Origin: an uncultured Verrucomicrobiota bacterium
GTDB lineage: Bacteria; Verrucomicrobiota; Kiritimatiellia; CAIQIC01; Lenti-01
Direction: 5' to 3'
Length of the DNA stretch: 64,000 nucleotides
NCBI GenBank assembly: GCA_937860055.1
Contig: CALMBO010000026.1
Coordinates: 186,001-250,000 of the forward strand
Shown: piece by piece, positions 18,385 through 27,182 of the stretch
Numbering within the stretch: the first letter of the stretch is position 1
Layout: the number at the start of each line of letters is the position of its first letter
The notes under the pieces: generated by a model
The model's input: the letters and a program-made list of their open reading frames with translations, nothing else
What the model was told of the DNA's origin: nothing
Database searches by the model: none
Program-made: the position numbers and the translations under genes

Positions 18385-19250
18385 GTCTACCGGCCATCAA
18401 GCATCGCCTGATCAGCGGATTTTCCATCGCGGGGGTCCTGTTCGCGGCCTTCTTCTTCCTGCCGGACGCGGGGATCCCGTTCGTGCTGGCCGCGCTGGTG
18501 GCGCTGATGTCGCTGGAGTTCTACCAGTTGATGACCGCGGGGGGCGTCGCCAATTTCCGCGGCTACGGCACCCTGGGCTGCGTCGTCCTTGTTTTCGTCA
18601 CCTGGTTTTCCGGCGTCCGGGGCGACAGCGACGCCTGGGATTCGCTGGTGCTGTTCCTGGTCACCATCGGCATTTTCCTCCGGCAGTTCCCGCAGAAGGA
18701 CAATCCCCATCCGCTGCGCACCATCGGCGGCACGCTGTTCGGCATCCTCTACGTGGGGCTGCTGTGGAACTTCCTGACGAAGCTCCTGCTGTTCGGCCGT
18801 CCGCTGGGGTTTGCGGAGGGGATCTACTGGCCGGGGCGCTGGCTCCTGCTCTACGCGGTCTTCGCCGCCAAGTTCACGGACATCGGCGCCTATCTCATCG
18901 GCTGTTCCTTCGGCCGCCACAAGCTCATTCCGCGCATCTCCCCCGGCAAGTCGTGGGAAGGCGTCTTCGGCGGCATCCTCGTGGGCACCTTCGCGGGGAC
19001 CCTGCTGGTCTGGGGGCTGCGCGACGTCCTGTCGCCGCTGGGCCTCACGCCCCTGCGCGCCATTCCCCTGGGCATCGCCCTTTCCATCTGCGGCGTCGTC
19101 GGCGACCTGACCGAATCCCTCTTCAAGCGCGCCGCCAACGTCAAGGATTCCGGCGGCGTCATTCCCGGCATGGGCGGCCTTCTCGACGTGCTCGACAGCA
19201 TCCTTTTCACCGCGCCGGGGGTGTATCTGTTCCTCCGGCTGGTCGCTTGA
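18381..19250 (+). CDS. cdsA: phosphatidate cytidylyltransferase
   Basis: 289-residue polytopic membrane protein that makes CDP-diacylglycerol, the precursor of all phospholipids. It has about eight hydrophobic helices. The C-terminal signature is recognisable: a PGKSWEG block and GDLTESLFKRAANVKDSG...PGMGGLLDVLDS, with the metal-binding aspartates. It overlaps uppS by ATGA. In many bacteria dxr lies between cdsA and rseP; here rseP follows directly after 35 nt. Confidence 0.95.
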   Translation: MSLPAIKHRLISGFSIAGVLFAAFFFLPDAGIPFVLAALVALMSLEFYQLMTAGGVANFRGYGTLGCVVLVFVTWFSGVRGDSDAWDSLVLFLVTIGIFLRQFPQKDNPHPLRTIGGTLFGILYVGLLWNFLTKLLLFGRPLGFAEGIYWPGRWLLLYAVFAAKFTDIGAYLIGCSFGRHKLIPRISPGKSWEGVFGGILVGTFAGTLLVWGLRDVLSPLGLTPLRAIPLGIALSICGVVGDLTESLFKRAANVKDSGGVIPGMGGLLDVLDSILFTAPGVYLFLRLVA

Positions 19251-19285
19251 GGAACCGGATTCAGGAGTCGGAATAGGGTTTCACC

Positions 19286-20683
19286 ATGCTTTCGTTGCTC
19301 TACATTCTCGCGATGCTGCTGCTGTTCAGCGCGAGCATCTTCGTGCACGAGCTGGGGCATTTCCTGGTTGCGCGCGCCTTCGGGATGGTGGCCGACGTGT
19401 TTTCCATCGGCATGGGGCCGGCGCTGTGGAAGCGAAAGGCCTTTGGCACCACCCTCCAGATTGGCTGGTTCCCCTTCGGCGGCTACGTCGCCCTGCCGCA
19501 GATGGATCCCAACGCCATCCTGGAGGCCAAGGCGGAGAAGGGGGAGGGGGAGCCCCGCGTCCTTCCGCGCGTGGCGCCGTGGAAGAAGATCCTCGTCGCC
19601 GTCGCCGGCGCCGCGGGCAACGTGGCGTTCGCGTTCCTGCTCGCCACCGTCGTGTGGATCGCCGGCAAGCCGTCCTCGATCCAGGAGCGCAACGGCGTCA
19701 TCGGCTATGTCGCCACGAACAGCCCCGCGCTGGCGCTGGGGGTGGTGGTCGGAGACGAGATCATCGCCATCAATGGCCAGCCTGTCGGCAACTGGCAGCA
19801 GATCTTCGAAAAGACCGCGCTGGCCCCTTCCCATGATCTCGTCCTGCGCCTCCGCGCGCGGGGAGGGGGAGAACGCGAGATCGCGCTCACGACCGAGAAG
19901 TCCTCCGTGGGGGTGTGGACGCTGCCCGGCCTCGAGGGCATGGATCCGTGCCATGTCGCTTCCGTCTATCCGGATTCCGGCGCCGAGGCGGCCGGCCTGC
20001 TGGCCGGCGACCAGATTTTGCGCTTCGACGGGCAGGAGATCTACAGCCGCGCGCACCTGAGCCAGATGGTCGAAGCCGCGGCGGGCCGGCCGGCCGCCAT
20101 CGAATTCCGCCGAGGGGACGAACTTCTCTCCGCTTCCGTCGAATCGCGCTACGACGAGGCGCTGGGCCGCCACCTGATCGGCGTCCAGTTCAACACCATC
20201 GCCGATCTCGATTACACCTCGCTGTCGCATCCGACGCCCTGGGCGCAGGTGCGCAGCCACGCTTCGGGCATCTTCTCGTTCCTGCGCGCCCTCGCCACGC
20301 CGTCCACCTCCGGCGCCGCCGCCGACGCCGTCGGGGGACCGATCCTGATCCTGCTGATGCTCTGGCTCATGATCAAGTCGAGCTTCATCCTCGCGATCTG
20401 GTTCACGGGTTTCCTGAACGTGAACCTGGCGATCATCAACCTGCTGCCGGTGCCGGTGCTCGACGGCGGGCATGTCGTGATGAACCTCTGGGAGATGGTG
20501 GCCCGCCGTCCCGCCCACCCGAAGCTGGTCAATGCCCTCGCCAATTTCTTCGCGATGCTTTTCATCGTCCTGTTCCTCGGGCTGACCTTCCGCGATTCCG
20601 TCCGCCACCTCGTTCCGAGCGTCAAGCAGTGGATCTCGGGGGACCGATCGCCGGTTCCGTCGGCGGCGCCTTCGAAACCGTAG
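19286..20683 (+). CDS. rseP: site-2 intramembrane zinc protease RseP
   Basis: 465 residues. The first membrane helix holds the HELGH zinc site (H21, E22, H25). The middle part carries one or two PDZ-like domains (around GVVVGDEIIAINGQPV and AAGLLAGDQILRFDGQEI), and the third metal ligand motif NLLPVPVLDGG lies in a C-terminal helix. RseP cuts anti-sigma factors and leftover signal peptides in the inner membrane. It ends the purA-uppS-cdsA-rseP run, with a terminator-like hairpin over its stop codon. Confidence 0.94.
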   Translation: MLSLLYILAMLLLFSASIFVHELGHFLVARAFGMVADVFSIGMGPALWKRKAFGTTLQIGWFPFGGYVALPQMDPNAILEAKAEKGEGEPRVLPRVAPWKKILVAVAGAAGNVAFAFLLATVVWIAGKPSSIQERNGVIGYVATNSPALALGVVVGDEIIAINGQPVGNWQQIFEKTALAPSHDLVLRLRARGGGEREIALTTEKSSVGVWTLPGLEGMDPCHVASVYPDSGAEAAGLLAGDQILRFDGQEIYSRAHLSQMVEAAAGRPAAIEFRRGDELLSASVESRYDEALGRHLIGVQFNTIADLDYTSLSHPTPWAQVRSHASGIFSFLRALATPSTSGAAADAVGGPILILLMLWLMIKSSFILAIWFTGFLNVNLAIINLLPVPVLDGGHVVMNLWEMVARRPAHPKLVNALANFFAMLFIVLFLGLTFRDSVRHLVPSVKQWISGDRSPVPSAAPSKP

Positions 20684-20698
20684 AGGGTTTCCGTTTTT
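20673..20698 (+). terminator. weak terminator overlapping the rseP stop
   Basis: A 6-bp stem, GAAACC (20674-20679) with GGTTTC (20686-20691), a 6-nt loop containing the TAG stop, and five T at 20694-20698. Confidence 0.45.
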
Positions 20699-20753
20699 GG
20701 CGGAGGGGGGCGGCCCTGTCCGGGACGGAGGGCGAATCCATTCCACGGGCCGC

Positions 20754-20783
20754 TTGCCAAGAGGGGGGAGGGAGAGGCAGAAT
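20754..20783 (+). promoter_or_regulatory. putative promoter of the zinc-ribbon/DUF218 pair
   Basis: TTGCCA (20754-20759), 18-nt purine-rich spacer, CAGAAT (20778-20783). The ATG at 20790 falls about where transcription should begin, so the mRNA would be leaderless. Confidence 0.45.
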
Positions 20784-20789
20784 AGGGGC

Positions 20790-21002
20790 ATGAAACCGTG
20801 GAGAATCGCGCGCAAGGATGTCATCGCCATCAAGTTCTGCTGTCCGGACTGCGGGCAGAAGATCGATGCGGCCCGGGAACTGTTCGGCGAGCTGGTGGAA
20901 TGCCCCATCTGCGGGAAGATGATGCAGGTGCCGGACCTGAAAGGCGCGCCGGGGGATTTTCCGGTGAAGCGTCCGCCGGCCGGGCCGGACAAGGAAACAT
21001 GA
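20790..21002 (+). CDS. small zinc-ribbon protein
   Basis: 70 residues with one zinc ribbon, CCPDCGQK...ECPICGKMMQVP, and a Pro/Lys-rich tail. Similar short domains occur in PVC-group proteins, often beside or fused to membrane domains. No transmembrane helix is visible. Its stop overlaps the next start (ATGA), suggesting a shared role with the DUF218-like protein. It has no ribosome site and the -10 element ends six bases before the ATG. Confidence 0.72.
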   Translation: MKPWRIARKDVIAIKFCCPDCGQKIDAARELFGELVECPICGKMMQVPDLKGAPGDFPVKRPPAGPDKET

Positions 21003-21631
21003 GTCCGGGGCGGGTCCGGGGCGGGGGATGCGGATGCCTGCTGGTGCTGCTGGCGACGGCGGCGGGCTGGGCCTGGGCGATGGGATATCCTTTCCTGGCG
21101 CGGCAGGCGCCGGTTCCGTCGGAGATCCTGGTGGTGGAGGGGTGGGTGGGGGACGAGCTGCTGCTGCAGGCGGCGGGATGGGCGGAATCGAACGGGGTGC
21201 GGAAAATCATCGCGACGGGCGGCCCGATCGAACTGGGAAGCCATCTGGTGCAGTGGAAGACCTATGCGGAGATGACGAAGGCGCGCATGGAGAAGCTGGG
21301 CCTTGCGGAGAAGTTCGAGCTGGCGGCGGTTCCCGCGGAGAAGGTGCGGCGCGGCCGGACGAGGGAGTCCGCGAGGGCGCTGGCGGCGGGGCTGGGCATG
21401 GAGCGGGGCGCGTTCAACCTGGCGAGCGAGGGGCCGCATGCCCGGCGCAGCTGGCGGGCCTTCCGGGACGAATTCGGCGACGGGGTGGAGGTGGGGAGCG
21501 TGGCGCTGGTGCCGGCGGCGTACGACGGCCGCGACTGGTGGAGCTGCTCGGAGGGCGTGCGGAGCGTGGTGGGCGAGGCGGTGGCGTATGTGTATGACGT
21601 GGCGGCAGGCCTGGCCGGCGGCGGGGAATGA
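20999..21631 (+). CDS. DUF218/ElyC-SanA-YdcF-like membrane protein
   Basis: 210 residues. An N-terminal signal anchor (residues ~10-28) is followed by the DUF218 fold: ILVVEGWVGDE..., KIIATGGPIELGS, and the conserved R-T-R-ESARA segment (GRTRESARALAAGLGM). DUF218 proteins act in envelope stress and peptidoglycan or vancomycin-resistance phenotypes (SanA, ElyC), but their biochemical activity is unsettled. Cysteine-rich start (GGGCGCLLV) could be a lipobox-like feature, but spacing is poor. It is translationally coupled to the zinc-ribbon gene. Confidence 0.75.
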   Translation: MSPGRVRGGGCGCLLVLLATAAGWAWAMGYPFLARQAPVPSEILVVEGWVGDELLLQAAGWAESNGVRKIIATGGPIELGSHLVQWKTYAEMTKARMEKLGLAEKFELAAVPAEKVRRGRTRESARALAAGLGMERGAFNLASEGPHARRSWRAFRDEFGDGVEVGSVALVPAAYDGRDWWSCSEGVRSVVGEAVAYVYDVAAGLAGGGE

Positions 21632-21701
21632 AGGACGGAGAGACGGAAAACCGGGCGCGATTGTAGAGCGTTTTTGGTGGGCAAGGGGGCGGCGGGTGGG
21701 G

Positions 21702-21709
21702 TATAGAAT
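21702..21709 (+). promoter_or_regulatory. possible extended -10 region
   Basis: TATAGAAT contains both TATAGA and TAGAAT, 22 nt before the ATG at 21731 and after a run of G-rich sequence. No convincing -35 is placed at 16-18 nt. Confidence 0.3.
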
Positions 21710-21730
21710 GGCCTTGGCGAGGAGAATCGA

Positions 21731-22273
21731 ATGAAAGCAATCCATTTTCTGCTGGGGCTAGGCCTGTTCCTGTCAATCGCGGCGGGCGGCCTGGCGGTGA
21801 TCGTGTCGCCGCAGTATCCGGAGTTCATCCAGACGGCCATCGCCTGGGGTTCCGACCTGCCTGACTGGGCGAAGGTGGCGGCCGGCACGGGCGTGGTGGC
21901 GTATCTGTTCGCGTATCTGCTGACGGGCCTGGCTTGGCGGCGGCGGAGGACGTTCATCACGTTCGAGAACGAGAACGGGACGGTGTGCGTGAGCACGGAC
22001 GCCGTGCAGTCCTACCTGAACAGCCTGAAGGACGAGTTCGCGGCGGTGGTATGGCTGAAGACCCGCCTGCGCGTGGTGCGGGGGGCGCTGGATGTCGGAT
22101 TGTCGCTGGGCGTGCGCGACGGCACGCGGATCCCCGAGATGTGCAAGCTGATGCAGGAGCGCGTGCGCGAACTGCTGGAGGAGCACCTGGGCACCTGCGA
22201 CCTGGCCGGCGTGTCGGTGGAAGTCAACGAGATCCGCTCGCGGAAGAAGCCCGCGGCGGAAGAACCCGCGTAA
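21731..22273 (+). CDS. AmaP-like alkaline-shock membrane anchor protein
   Basis: 180 residues. Two transmembrane helices (about 5-26 and 48-67) bracket a short periplasmic loop; the cytoplasmic part has FITFENENGTVCVSTDAVQSYL, an Asp23/AmaP-type segment, then a helix-strand-helix domain ending in a basic tail. AmaP anchors Asp23 at the membrane in Gram-positive bacteria; in other phyla the role is unknown. A ribosome site (AGGAG) lies eight nt before the ATG. gmhA follows after 11 nt. Confidence 0.72.
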   Translation: MKAIHFLLGLGLFLSIAAGGLAVIVSPQYPEFIQTAIAWGSDLPDWAKVAAGTGVVAYLFAYLLTGLAWRRRRTFITFENENGTVCVSTDAVQSYLNSLKDEFAAVVWLKTRLRVVRGALDVGLSLGVRDGTRIPEMCKLMQERVRELLEEHLGTCDLAGVSVEVNEIRSRKKPAAEEPA

Positions 22274-22284
22274 GGGGAGAGGCC

Positions 22285-22851
22285 ATGGATTGGGATGCAT
22301 TTGCCGAAGGGCACCTGGATGCGGCGCACGAAGTGCTGACGACGCTGCGCCCCGCGATCGAGGCGGTGGCGGCGGGCATGGCGGAATGCCTTCGCCAGGG
22401 GGGCAAGGTGATGGCGTGCGGGAACGGCGGCAGCGCGGCGGACGCGCAGCATTTCGCGGCGGAGCTGGTGAACCGGTTCCAGCGGGAGCGGAAGCCCTAT
22501 GCGGGGCTCGCGCTGACGACGGATTCCTCGGTGCTGACGTCGATCGGCAACGACTACGACTTCAGCCAGGTGTTCTCCAAGCAGGTGGAGGCGCTGGGGC
22601 GGAAGGGGGACCTGCTGCTGGCGATCTCGACGAGCGGCAACGCCGCGGACGTGTGCCGCGCGGCCAAGGCCGCGAAGGCGGCGGGGATCCGGACGGTCGC
22701 GCTGTGCGGGGGCAAGGGCGGGAAGCTGGCGGAAGTGGCGGACGAGACGCTGTGCGTGTCCAGCTCGGGCATCACGGCGCGGATCCAGGAAGGGCACGGG
22801 ATGATCATCCACGCCCTCTGCCAGCTGGTCGAAGAGAAGCTGTCGGAATAG
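22285..22851 (+). CDS. gmhA: phosphoheptose isomerase
   Basis: 188 residues. Converts sedoheptulose 7-phosphate to D-glycero-D-manno-heptose 7-phosphate, the first step to ADP-heptose for lipopolysaccharide core or S-layer/exopolysaccharide. The SIS-domain motif ACGNGGSAADAQHFAAELVNRF, the AISTSGNA loop and the C-terminal IQEGHGMIIH zinc-site histidine are intact. The GmhB-like phosphatase is at 9623; no hldE is in the window. It starts shortly after the AmaP-like gene, with GGAGAGG nine nt before the ATG. Confidence 0.94.
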   Translation: MDWDAFAEGHLDAAHEVLTTLRPAIEAVAAGMAECLRQGGKVMACGNGGSAADAQHFAAELVNRFQRERKPYAGLALTTDSSVLTSIGNDYDFSQVFSKQVEALGRKGDLLLAISTSGNAADVCRAAKAAKAAGIRTVALCGGKGGKLAEVADETLCVSSSGITARIQEGHGMIIHALCQLVEEKLSE

Positions 22852-22899
22852 CGGCGGGGGCGCCGGGGCGGAAGCGATTTCAAGGAGACGGGAAGAACC

Positions 22900-23814
22900 A
22901 TGGGCAAGGCGATGACTCCGGATGTGGTGGTGGTGGGCTCGGTGGCGTTCGACAGCGTGCAGACGCCGAAGGCGATGCACGAAAAGCTGCTGGGCGGTTC
23001 GGCGAGCTATACGAGCATCGCGGCGGCCCTGTTCGCCCGGACGGGCGTGGTGGGCGTGGTGGGCGAGGACTTCCCGAAGGAATATTTCGAGATCTTCGAG
23101 AAGGCGGGCGTGGACACGCAGGGGCTCCAGCGCGAGAAGGGCAAGACCTTCCACTGGAGCGGCGTCTACGAGGACAACATGAACAACCGGCGCACGAACT
23201 GCACGGACCTGAACGTGTTCGCCCATTTCAATCCTGTGATTCCCGAGGCGTACCGGACGAGCCCGTTCCTGTGCCTCGAGAACATCGCCCCGGCCTTGCA
23301 GGCCCGCGTGCTGGACCAGATGGAGAAGCCGAAGTTCACCGTGCTGGACACGATGGACCTGTGGATCAACACGACGCGCGAGGAGCTGATGAAGGTGATC
23401 GCGCGCGTGGACCTGCTGACGGTGAACGAGCACGAGGCGCGGCACCTGACCGGCAAGGGTTCGCTGCTGAAGGCGGCCCGCAAGATCCTGGACATGGGGC
23501 CGAAGTACGCGCTGATCAAGAAGGGCGAGCACGGCGCCTTCCTGATGTCGAAGGACGATTTCCTGATCGTGCCGGCGTGGCCGCTGGTGGAGGTGGTGGA
23601 TCCGACGGGCGCCGGCGACACGTTCGCGGGCGGCCTGCTGGGGACCCTGGCCTCGTTCGGCGAGGTGACGCGGGAAAACCTGCACACGGCGCTGGTGAAC
23701 GCGACGGTGACGGCGGCCTACACGTGCGAGGCCTTCAGCGTGGACCGCCTGCGGCAGATCACGCGCGCCGAGCTGGACGCCCGCGCGGCCGCCTTCCGGC
23801 GCATGATGCCGTAG
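22900..23814 (+). CDS. PfkB-family sugar kinase
   Basis: 304-residue ribokinase-fold kinase. It has an N-terminal GG motif (LLGGSASYTSIAAA) and the C-terminal PfkB signature DPTGAGDTFAGG with the catalytic aspartate. It lacks the N-terminal pattern typical of the heptose kinase HldA, although its place after gmhA makes a heptose or related sugar phosphate a possible substrate. The substrate is not identifiable by eye. A good ribosome site (AAGGAG) precedes the ATG, and a hairpin follows the stop. Confidence 0.85.
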   Translation: MGKAMTPDVVVVGSVAFDSVQTPKAMHEKLLGGSASYTSIAAALFARTGVVGVVGEDFPKEYFEIFEKAGVDTQGLQREKGKTFHWSGVYEDNMNNRRTNCTDLNVFAHFNPVIPEAYRTSPFLCLENIAPALQARVLDQMEKPKFTVLDTMDLWINTTREELMKVIARVDLLTVNEHEARHLTGKGSLLKAARKILDMGPKYALIKKGEHGAFLMSKDDFLIVPAWPLVEVVDPTGAGDTFAGGLLGTLASFGEVTRENLHTALVNATVTAAYTCEAFSVDRLRQITRAELDARAAAFRRMMP

Positions 23815-23821
23815 CCCGCGC

Positions 23822-23851
23822 TTGACCGCGGGCGGGGGAAGGGGCCACAAT
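23822..23851 (+). promoter_or_regulatory. putative cls promoter
   Basis: TTGACC (23822-23827), 18-nt G-rich spacer, CACAAT (23846-23851). The ATG at 23860 follows after eight bases with no ribosome site. The -35 lies in the loop of a CCCGCG/CGCGGG hairpin (23815-23832) that directly follows the kinase stop. Confidence 0.45.
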
Positions 23852-23859
23852 GCCCTTCG

Positions 23860-25368
23860 ATGAACGGGCCCGCATGGTTTGAGCATTTCCAGGGCGCGCC
23901 GTGGCTGTCGGCGGGCGCGGCGCTCCATGTCCTCCTGTTCCTGGCGGTGTCGATGCATGCGCTGCGGCACCGGCGCCGCGCGGATTCGACCCTGCTGTGG
24001 CTGTTCGTGACGTGGTCGCTTCCGGTGGGCGGGGCGCTGCTCTACGCGATGTTCGGCGTGGACCGCGTGCCGAAGGAGCGCTGGCAGCGGAGCCTGCAGC
24101 GGCGCGTCCGCATGGACGGGGCCCGGGATGCGGCGACGGACGAGGTCCTGCCGGAGGCCTACTGGCGCTCCATGGGGCGGGCGGCGGCGACGCCGGAGGA
24201 CGAGTGGGCGCGGGAGCTGGACCGGCCGCTGGCGGCGATGCTGGAGAACTTCCCGCTCCTGGGGGGCAACCTGATCACGCCGCTGCTGACGGGCGACGAG
24301 GCGTTCCCGAAGATGCTGGAGGCGATCCGCGAGGCCCGGCACCACATCCACCTGCAGTCGTTCATCATCGGCAACGACGCCGTGGGGCGCGAATTCATGG
24401 ATGCGGTGGCGGAGCGGGCGGCGGCGGGGGTTCGGGTGCGGGTGCTCTACGACCGGTTCGGTTCCTCGCACGCGCTGTGGGGCGGGCTGTTCCGCAAGTA
24501 CAGGAAGGTGCCGAACCTGTCGATCGCGGGCTGGACCCAGTCGAACCTCTTCCGCAAGCAGCTGCATTTCAACCTGCGCAACCACCGCAAGGCGCTGGTC
24601 GTGGACGGGCGGATCGGCTTCATGGGCGGCGTGAACCTGAACGAGTATTCGCGGAGCCAGGACCGGCTGGCGGCGATCCAGGACTACCATTTCCGGCTGC
24701 TGGGGCCGATCGTGCAGGAACTGCAGTACTCGTTCCTGCGCGACTGGCATGTGATGACGGAGGAGGATCCGGAGCAGCTGCTCAGCGCGCAGCACTTCCG
24801 CCGCCTGCCGCCGGAGGGGGGCGCGCTGGCGCGGGTGGTGAACAGCGGGCCGTCGTCCGACCTGCGCGTGGCGGTGGACGTGTTCTTCAACGCGGTGAAC
24901 GCGGCGCGCAAGCAGGTGTTCGTGATCACGCCGTATTTCCTGCCGTCGGAGGACCTGCTGCGGGCGCTGCGGATGGCGGCGCTGCGGGGCGTGCGGGTCT
25001 ACGTGGTGGTGCCGGAGAAGAGCAACCACTGGTACACGACCTGGGCCGGCCGCGCGATCTACGAGGACCTGCTGGAGTCGGGCGTGCGGATCTTCGAGCG
25101 GCCGCCGCCGTTCATCCACGCGAAGGCGATGACGGTGGACGACCGGATGGCGGTGGTGGGCTCGTCGAACTGGGACTACCGGAGCCTGTATTCGAACTAC
25201 GAGACGAGCCTGGCGGTCTACGACACGCGGCTGGTGATGCACCTGAAGCTGTTGATGAGCGAGGACCTGCACGAGAGCCGCGAAGTGGAGCTGGCGGCCT
25301 TCAAGAACCGGCCGGTCCACCACCGCTACCTCGAGAACGCCTGCGGGCTGCTGTCCCCCCTGCTGTAG
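23860..25368 (+). CDS. cls: cardiolipin synthase
   Basis: 502-residue phospholipase-D-superfamily enzyme that makes cardiolipin from phosphatidylglycerol at the inner membrane. Two N-terminal hydrophobic segments (about 20-37 and 47-66) precede two HKD motifs: NHRKALVVDGRIGFMGGVN and FIHAKAMTVDDRMAVVGSSN. The order and length fit ClsA/ClsB-like bacterial synthases. It appears to start its own transcript, with a start codon almost at the predicted transcription start, and ends before a compound inverted repeat that may terminate it. Confidence 0.95.
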   Translation: MNGPAWFEHFQGAPWLSAGAALHVLLFLAVSMHALRHRRRADSTLLWLFVTWSLPVGGALLYAMFGVDRVPKERWQRSLQRRVRMDGARDAATDEVLPEAYWRSMGRAAATPEDEWARELDRPLAAMLENFPLLGGNLITPLLTGDEAFPKMLEAIREARHHIHLQSFIIGNDAVGREFMDAVAERAAAGVRVRVLYDRFGSSHALWGGLFRKYRKVPNLSIAGWTQSNLFRKQLHFNLRNHRKALVVDGRIGFMGGVNLNEYSRSQDRLAAIQDYHFRLLGPIVQELQYSFLRDWHVMTEEDPEQLLSAQHFRRLPPEGGALARVVNSGPSSDLRVAVDVFFNAVNAARKQVFVITPYFLPSEDLLRALRMAALRGVRVYVVVPEKSNHWYTTWAGRAIYEDLLESGVRIFERPPPFIHAKAMTVDDRMAVVGSSNWDYRSLYSNYETSLAVYDTRLVMHLKLLMSEDLHESREVELAAFKNRPVHHRYLENACGLLSPLL

Positions 25369-25396
25369 CCCCGGCTCCGGGCCGCGCCCCTCCGGC

Positions 25397-25491
25397 GCGG
25401 GAAGGCGCCGCATGGCTCTGCGCCCCCGTTTTTCCACGCGGTGGAAAACTTTTTTCCACCGGTGGAAAAACCGCGGGCGGCGTCTTCCCGC
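25397..25491. repeat. compound inverted repeat, locus 1
   Basis: Outer arms GCGGGAAGGCGCC (25397-25409) and GGCGTCTTCCCGC (25479-25491) pair at 12 of 13 positions. Between them are two shorter palindromes: TTTTCCAC-GCG-GTGGAAAA (25430-25448) and the perfect 20-mer TTTTTCCACCGGTGGAAAAA (25451-25470). The same outer arm recurs at 39978-40055, and the inner palindrome type at 28993-29043. Confidence 0.7.
25430..25456 (+). terminator. possible cls terminator within the repeat
   Basis: An 8-bp stem with a 3-nt loop followed by C and T5 has the shape of an intrinsic terminator and lies 62 nt after the cls stop. Confidence 0.45.
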
Positions 25492-25526
25492 CGTGGAATC
25501 GAGCCCGGTTCCGGGCCGGGAAAGGG

Positions 25527-25556
25527 TTGCGCGGGGGAGGGGAAAGGAGGTAGGAT
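25527..25556 (+). promoter_or_regulatory. putative promoter of the TRAP operon
   Basis: TTGCGC (25527-25532), 18-nt purine/G-rich spacer, TAGGAT (25551-25556). The leader of about 28 nt contains AAAGGAG seven bases before the ATG at 25591. Confidence 0.45.
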
Positions 25557-25590
25557 GCCTCCTTCATTGGAACTTCCAAAAGGAGCGCGC

Positions 25591-26679
25591 ATGAAGAGGA
25601 TCTGGCTGGGCGGAGTGCTGGCGGCAGTTGCGGGATTGGTCCTGGCGGCGGGTTGCGGAAAGGGCCGGACGGAGGGCGGCGGCGAACCGGCGGCGAAGCC
25701 CGTCAAGCTGACCTACAGCGTTTTCTTCCCGCCGATGCACATCCAGGCCAAGACGGGCATGGAGTGGGCGGCGGAAGTCGAGAAGCGCTCGGGCGGGCGG
25801 ATCCAGATCGCGGTGCATCCGGGCGGGTCGCTGACGAAGGCCGACCAGTGCTGGCAGGGCGTGATCAACGGCATCTCCGACCTGGGCATGAGCTGTTTCG
25901 CCTACACGCCGGGGCGCTTCCCGCTGCTGGAGGCGCTGGACCTGCCGCTGGGCTGGCCCGACGGGCTGACGGCCACGCGCGTGGCCACCGCGCTGGCGGC
26001 GAAGTACAACCCCGCCGAGATCCAGGGCGCGAAGATCCTCTACGTGCATGCGCACGGGCCGGGCATCCTCGCCACGAAGAAGCCGGTGCGGGCGCTGGAC
26101 GACCTCCGGAACATGAGGATCCGCGGCACGGGGCTTTCCGCCGGCATCGCGTCGGCGCTGGGGGCGACGGCGGTGGGGATGCCGCAGCCCGAAACCTACG
26201 ACGCGCTCCAGAAGGGCGTCGTCGAAGGCACCTTCTGCCCGATCGAGACGCTCAAGGGCTGGAAGCAGGGAGAGGTCATCGAGTACGTCACCGACACGAA
26301 GGCGATCGGCTATACGACGGCGATGTTCGTCGCCATGAACCAGAAGTCGTGGGATGCCCTTCCCGCCGACCTGCAGAAGATCCTCGCGGATGTCAGCGCG
26401 GAATTCGTGGACCGGCACGGGCAGGCCTGGAACCAGGCCGATGCGGAAGGCCTCGAATTCGTGAAGGGCCTGGACCGCGAGATCATCGCGCTTTCCCCCG
26501 AGGAGGAGGCCCGCTGGAAGGAGCAGGTCGCGCCGATCGTGGACAAGTATCTCGCGCAGGCGGCGGAGAAGGGCCTGCCGGGCGCGGAGTTCCTCGCGGA
26601 GGTGCAGGCGATGATTGCGCAGGAAGTCGCGGCCCGGGAAGCGAACACGGATTTGGCGGCGGCTGCGGCGCAGCCATGA
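25591..26679 (+). CDS. dctP: TRAP transporter solute-binding lipoprotein (DctP)
   Basis: 362 residues. A signal peptide ends in the lipobox LAAGC, so the protein is probably lipid-anchored. The rest is a DctP-type binding fold ([28 protein letters not shown]..., with the conserved RIRGTG arginine near the ligand pocket and the [16 protein letters not shown] segment). TRAP systems import C4-dicarboxylates, sugar acids, taurine or similar acids with sodium; the ligand is not predictable here. It overlaps dctQ by 4 nt. Confidence 0.92.
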   Translation: MKRIWLGGVLAAVAGLVLAAGCGKGRTEGGGEPAAKPVKLTYSVFFPPMHIQAKTGMEWAAEVEKRSGGRIQIAVHPGGSLTKADQCWQGVINGISDLGMSCFAYTPGRFPLLEALDLPLGWPDGLTATRVATALAAKYNPAEIQGAKILYVHAHGPGILATKKPVRALDDLRNMRIRGTGLSAGIASALGATAVGMPQPETYDALQKGVVEGTFCPIETLKGWKQGEVIEYVTDTKAIGYTTAMFVAMNQKSWDALPADLQKILADVSAEFVDRHGQAWNQADAEGLEFVKGLDREIIALSPEEEARWKEQVAPIVDKYLAQAAEKGLPGAEFLAEVQAMIAQEVAAREANTDLAAAAAQP

Positions 26680-27182
26680 GCCCGTTGTCGGGGACCAGCG
26701 CCCGCACGGGTGTCCTGCGGGGCGTGACGCACGCGATGGCGGCCGCGGGGGGGCTCGCGGTGGCCGGGATCGTTGTCGTGACGGTGGCGGACGTGGTCGG
26801 CCGCCAGATCGGGCTTCCCGTGAAAGGCGCCTACGACCTGGTGCGGGTGCTGGGCGCGATCGCCATGGGGTGCGCGCTGCCGATGACCAAGGCGGTGAAG
26901 GGGCACATCGCCATCGAGTATTTCTTCCAGAAGCTGGGTTCGCGCGGGCGCGCCGTCCTGGACACGGCCATGCGGCTGGTCCTGCTGGCGCTGTTCTTCC
27001 TGCTGGCCTGGCAGTTCGTCCGGCAGGGCGGCGCGTTCCTGGAGAGCGGCGAGGTGACGGCCACGCTGCACATGCCGATGTTCTGGGTGCCGTGGCTCGT
27101 GGCGCTGGCCTGCCTGGTGACCGCGGGCGTCACGCTGTGGCATCTGCTGCATCCGGGGCGTTCCATGATCAGGCCCCGGTGA
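26676..27182 (+). CDS. dctQ: TRAP transporter small permease (DctQ)
   Basis: 168 residues with four transmembrane helices and the DctQ features [29 protein letters not shown] and KGHIAIEYF. It forms the membrane complex with DctM. It overlaps dctP by ATGA and dctM by one base (TGATG), so the three genes are tightly coupled. Confidence 0.92.
   Translation: MSPLSGTSARTGVLRGVTHAMAAAGGLAVAGIVVVTVADVVGRQIGLPVKGAYDLVRVLGAIAMGCALPMTKAVKGHIAIEYFFQKLGSRGRAVLDTAMRLVLLALFFLLAWQFVRQGGAFLESGEVTATLHMPMFWVPWLVALACLVTAGVTLWHLLHPGRSMIRPR

Noticed and set aside
22012-25437. Minus-strand open frame of 1141 codons
   Set aside because: Shadow of gmhA, the PfkB kinase and cls; composition dominated by Arg, His, Gln and Leu.
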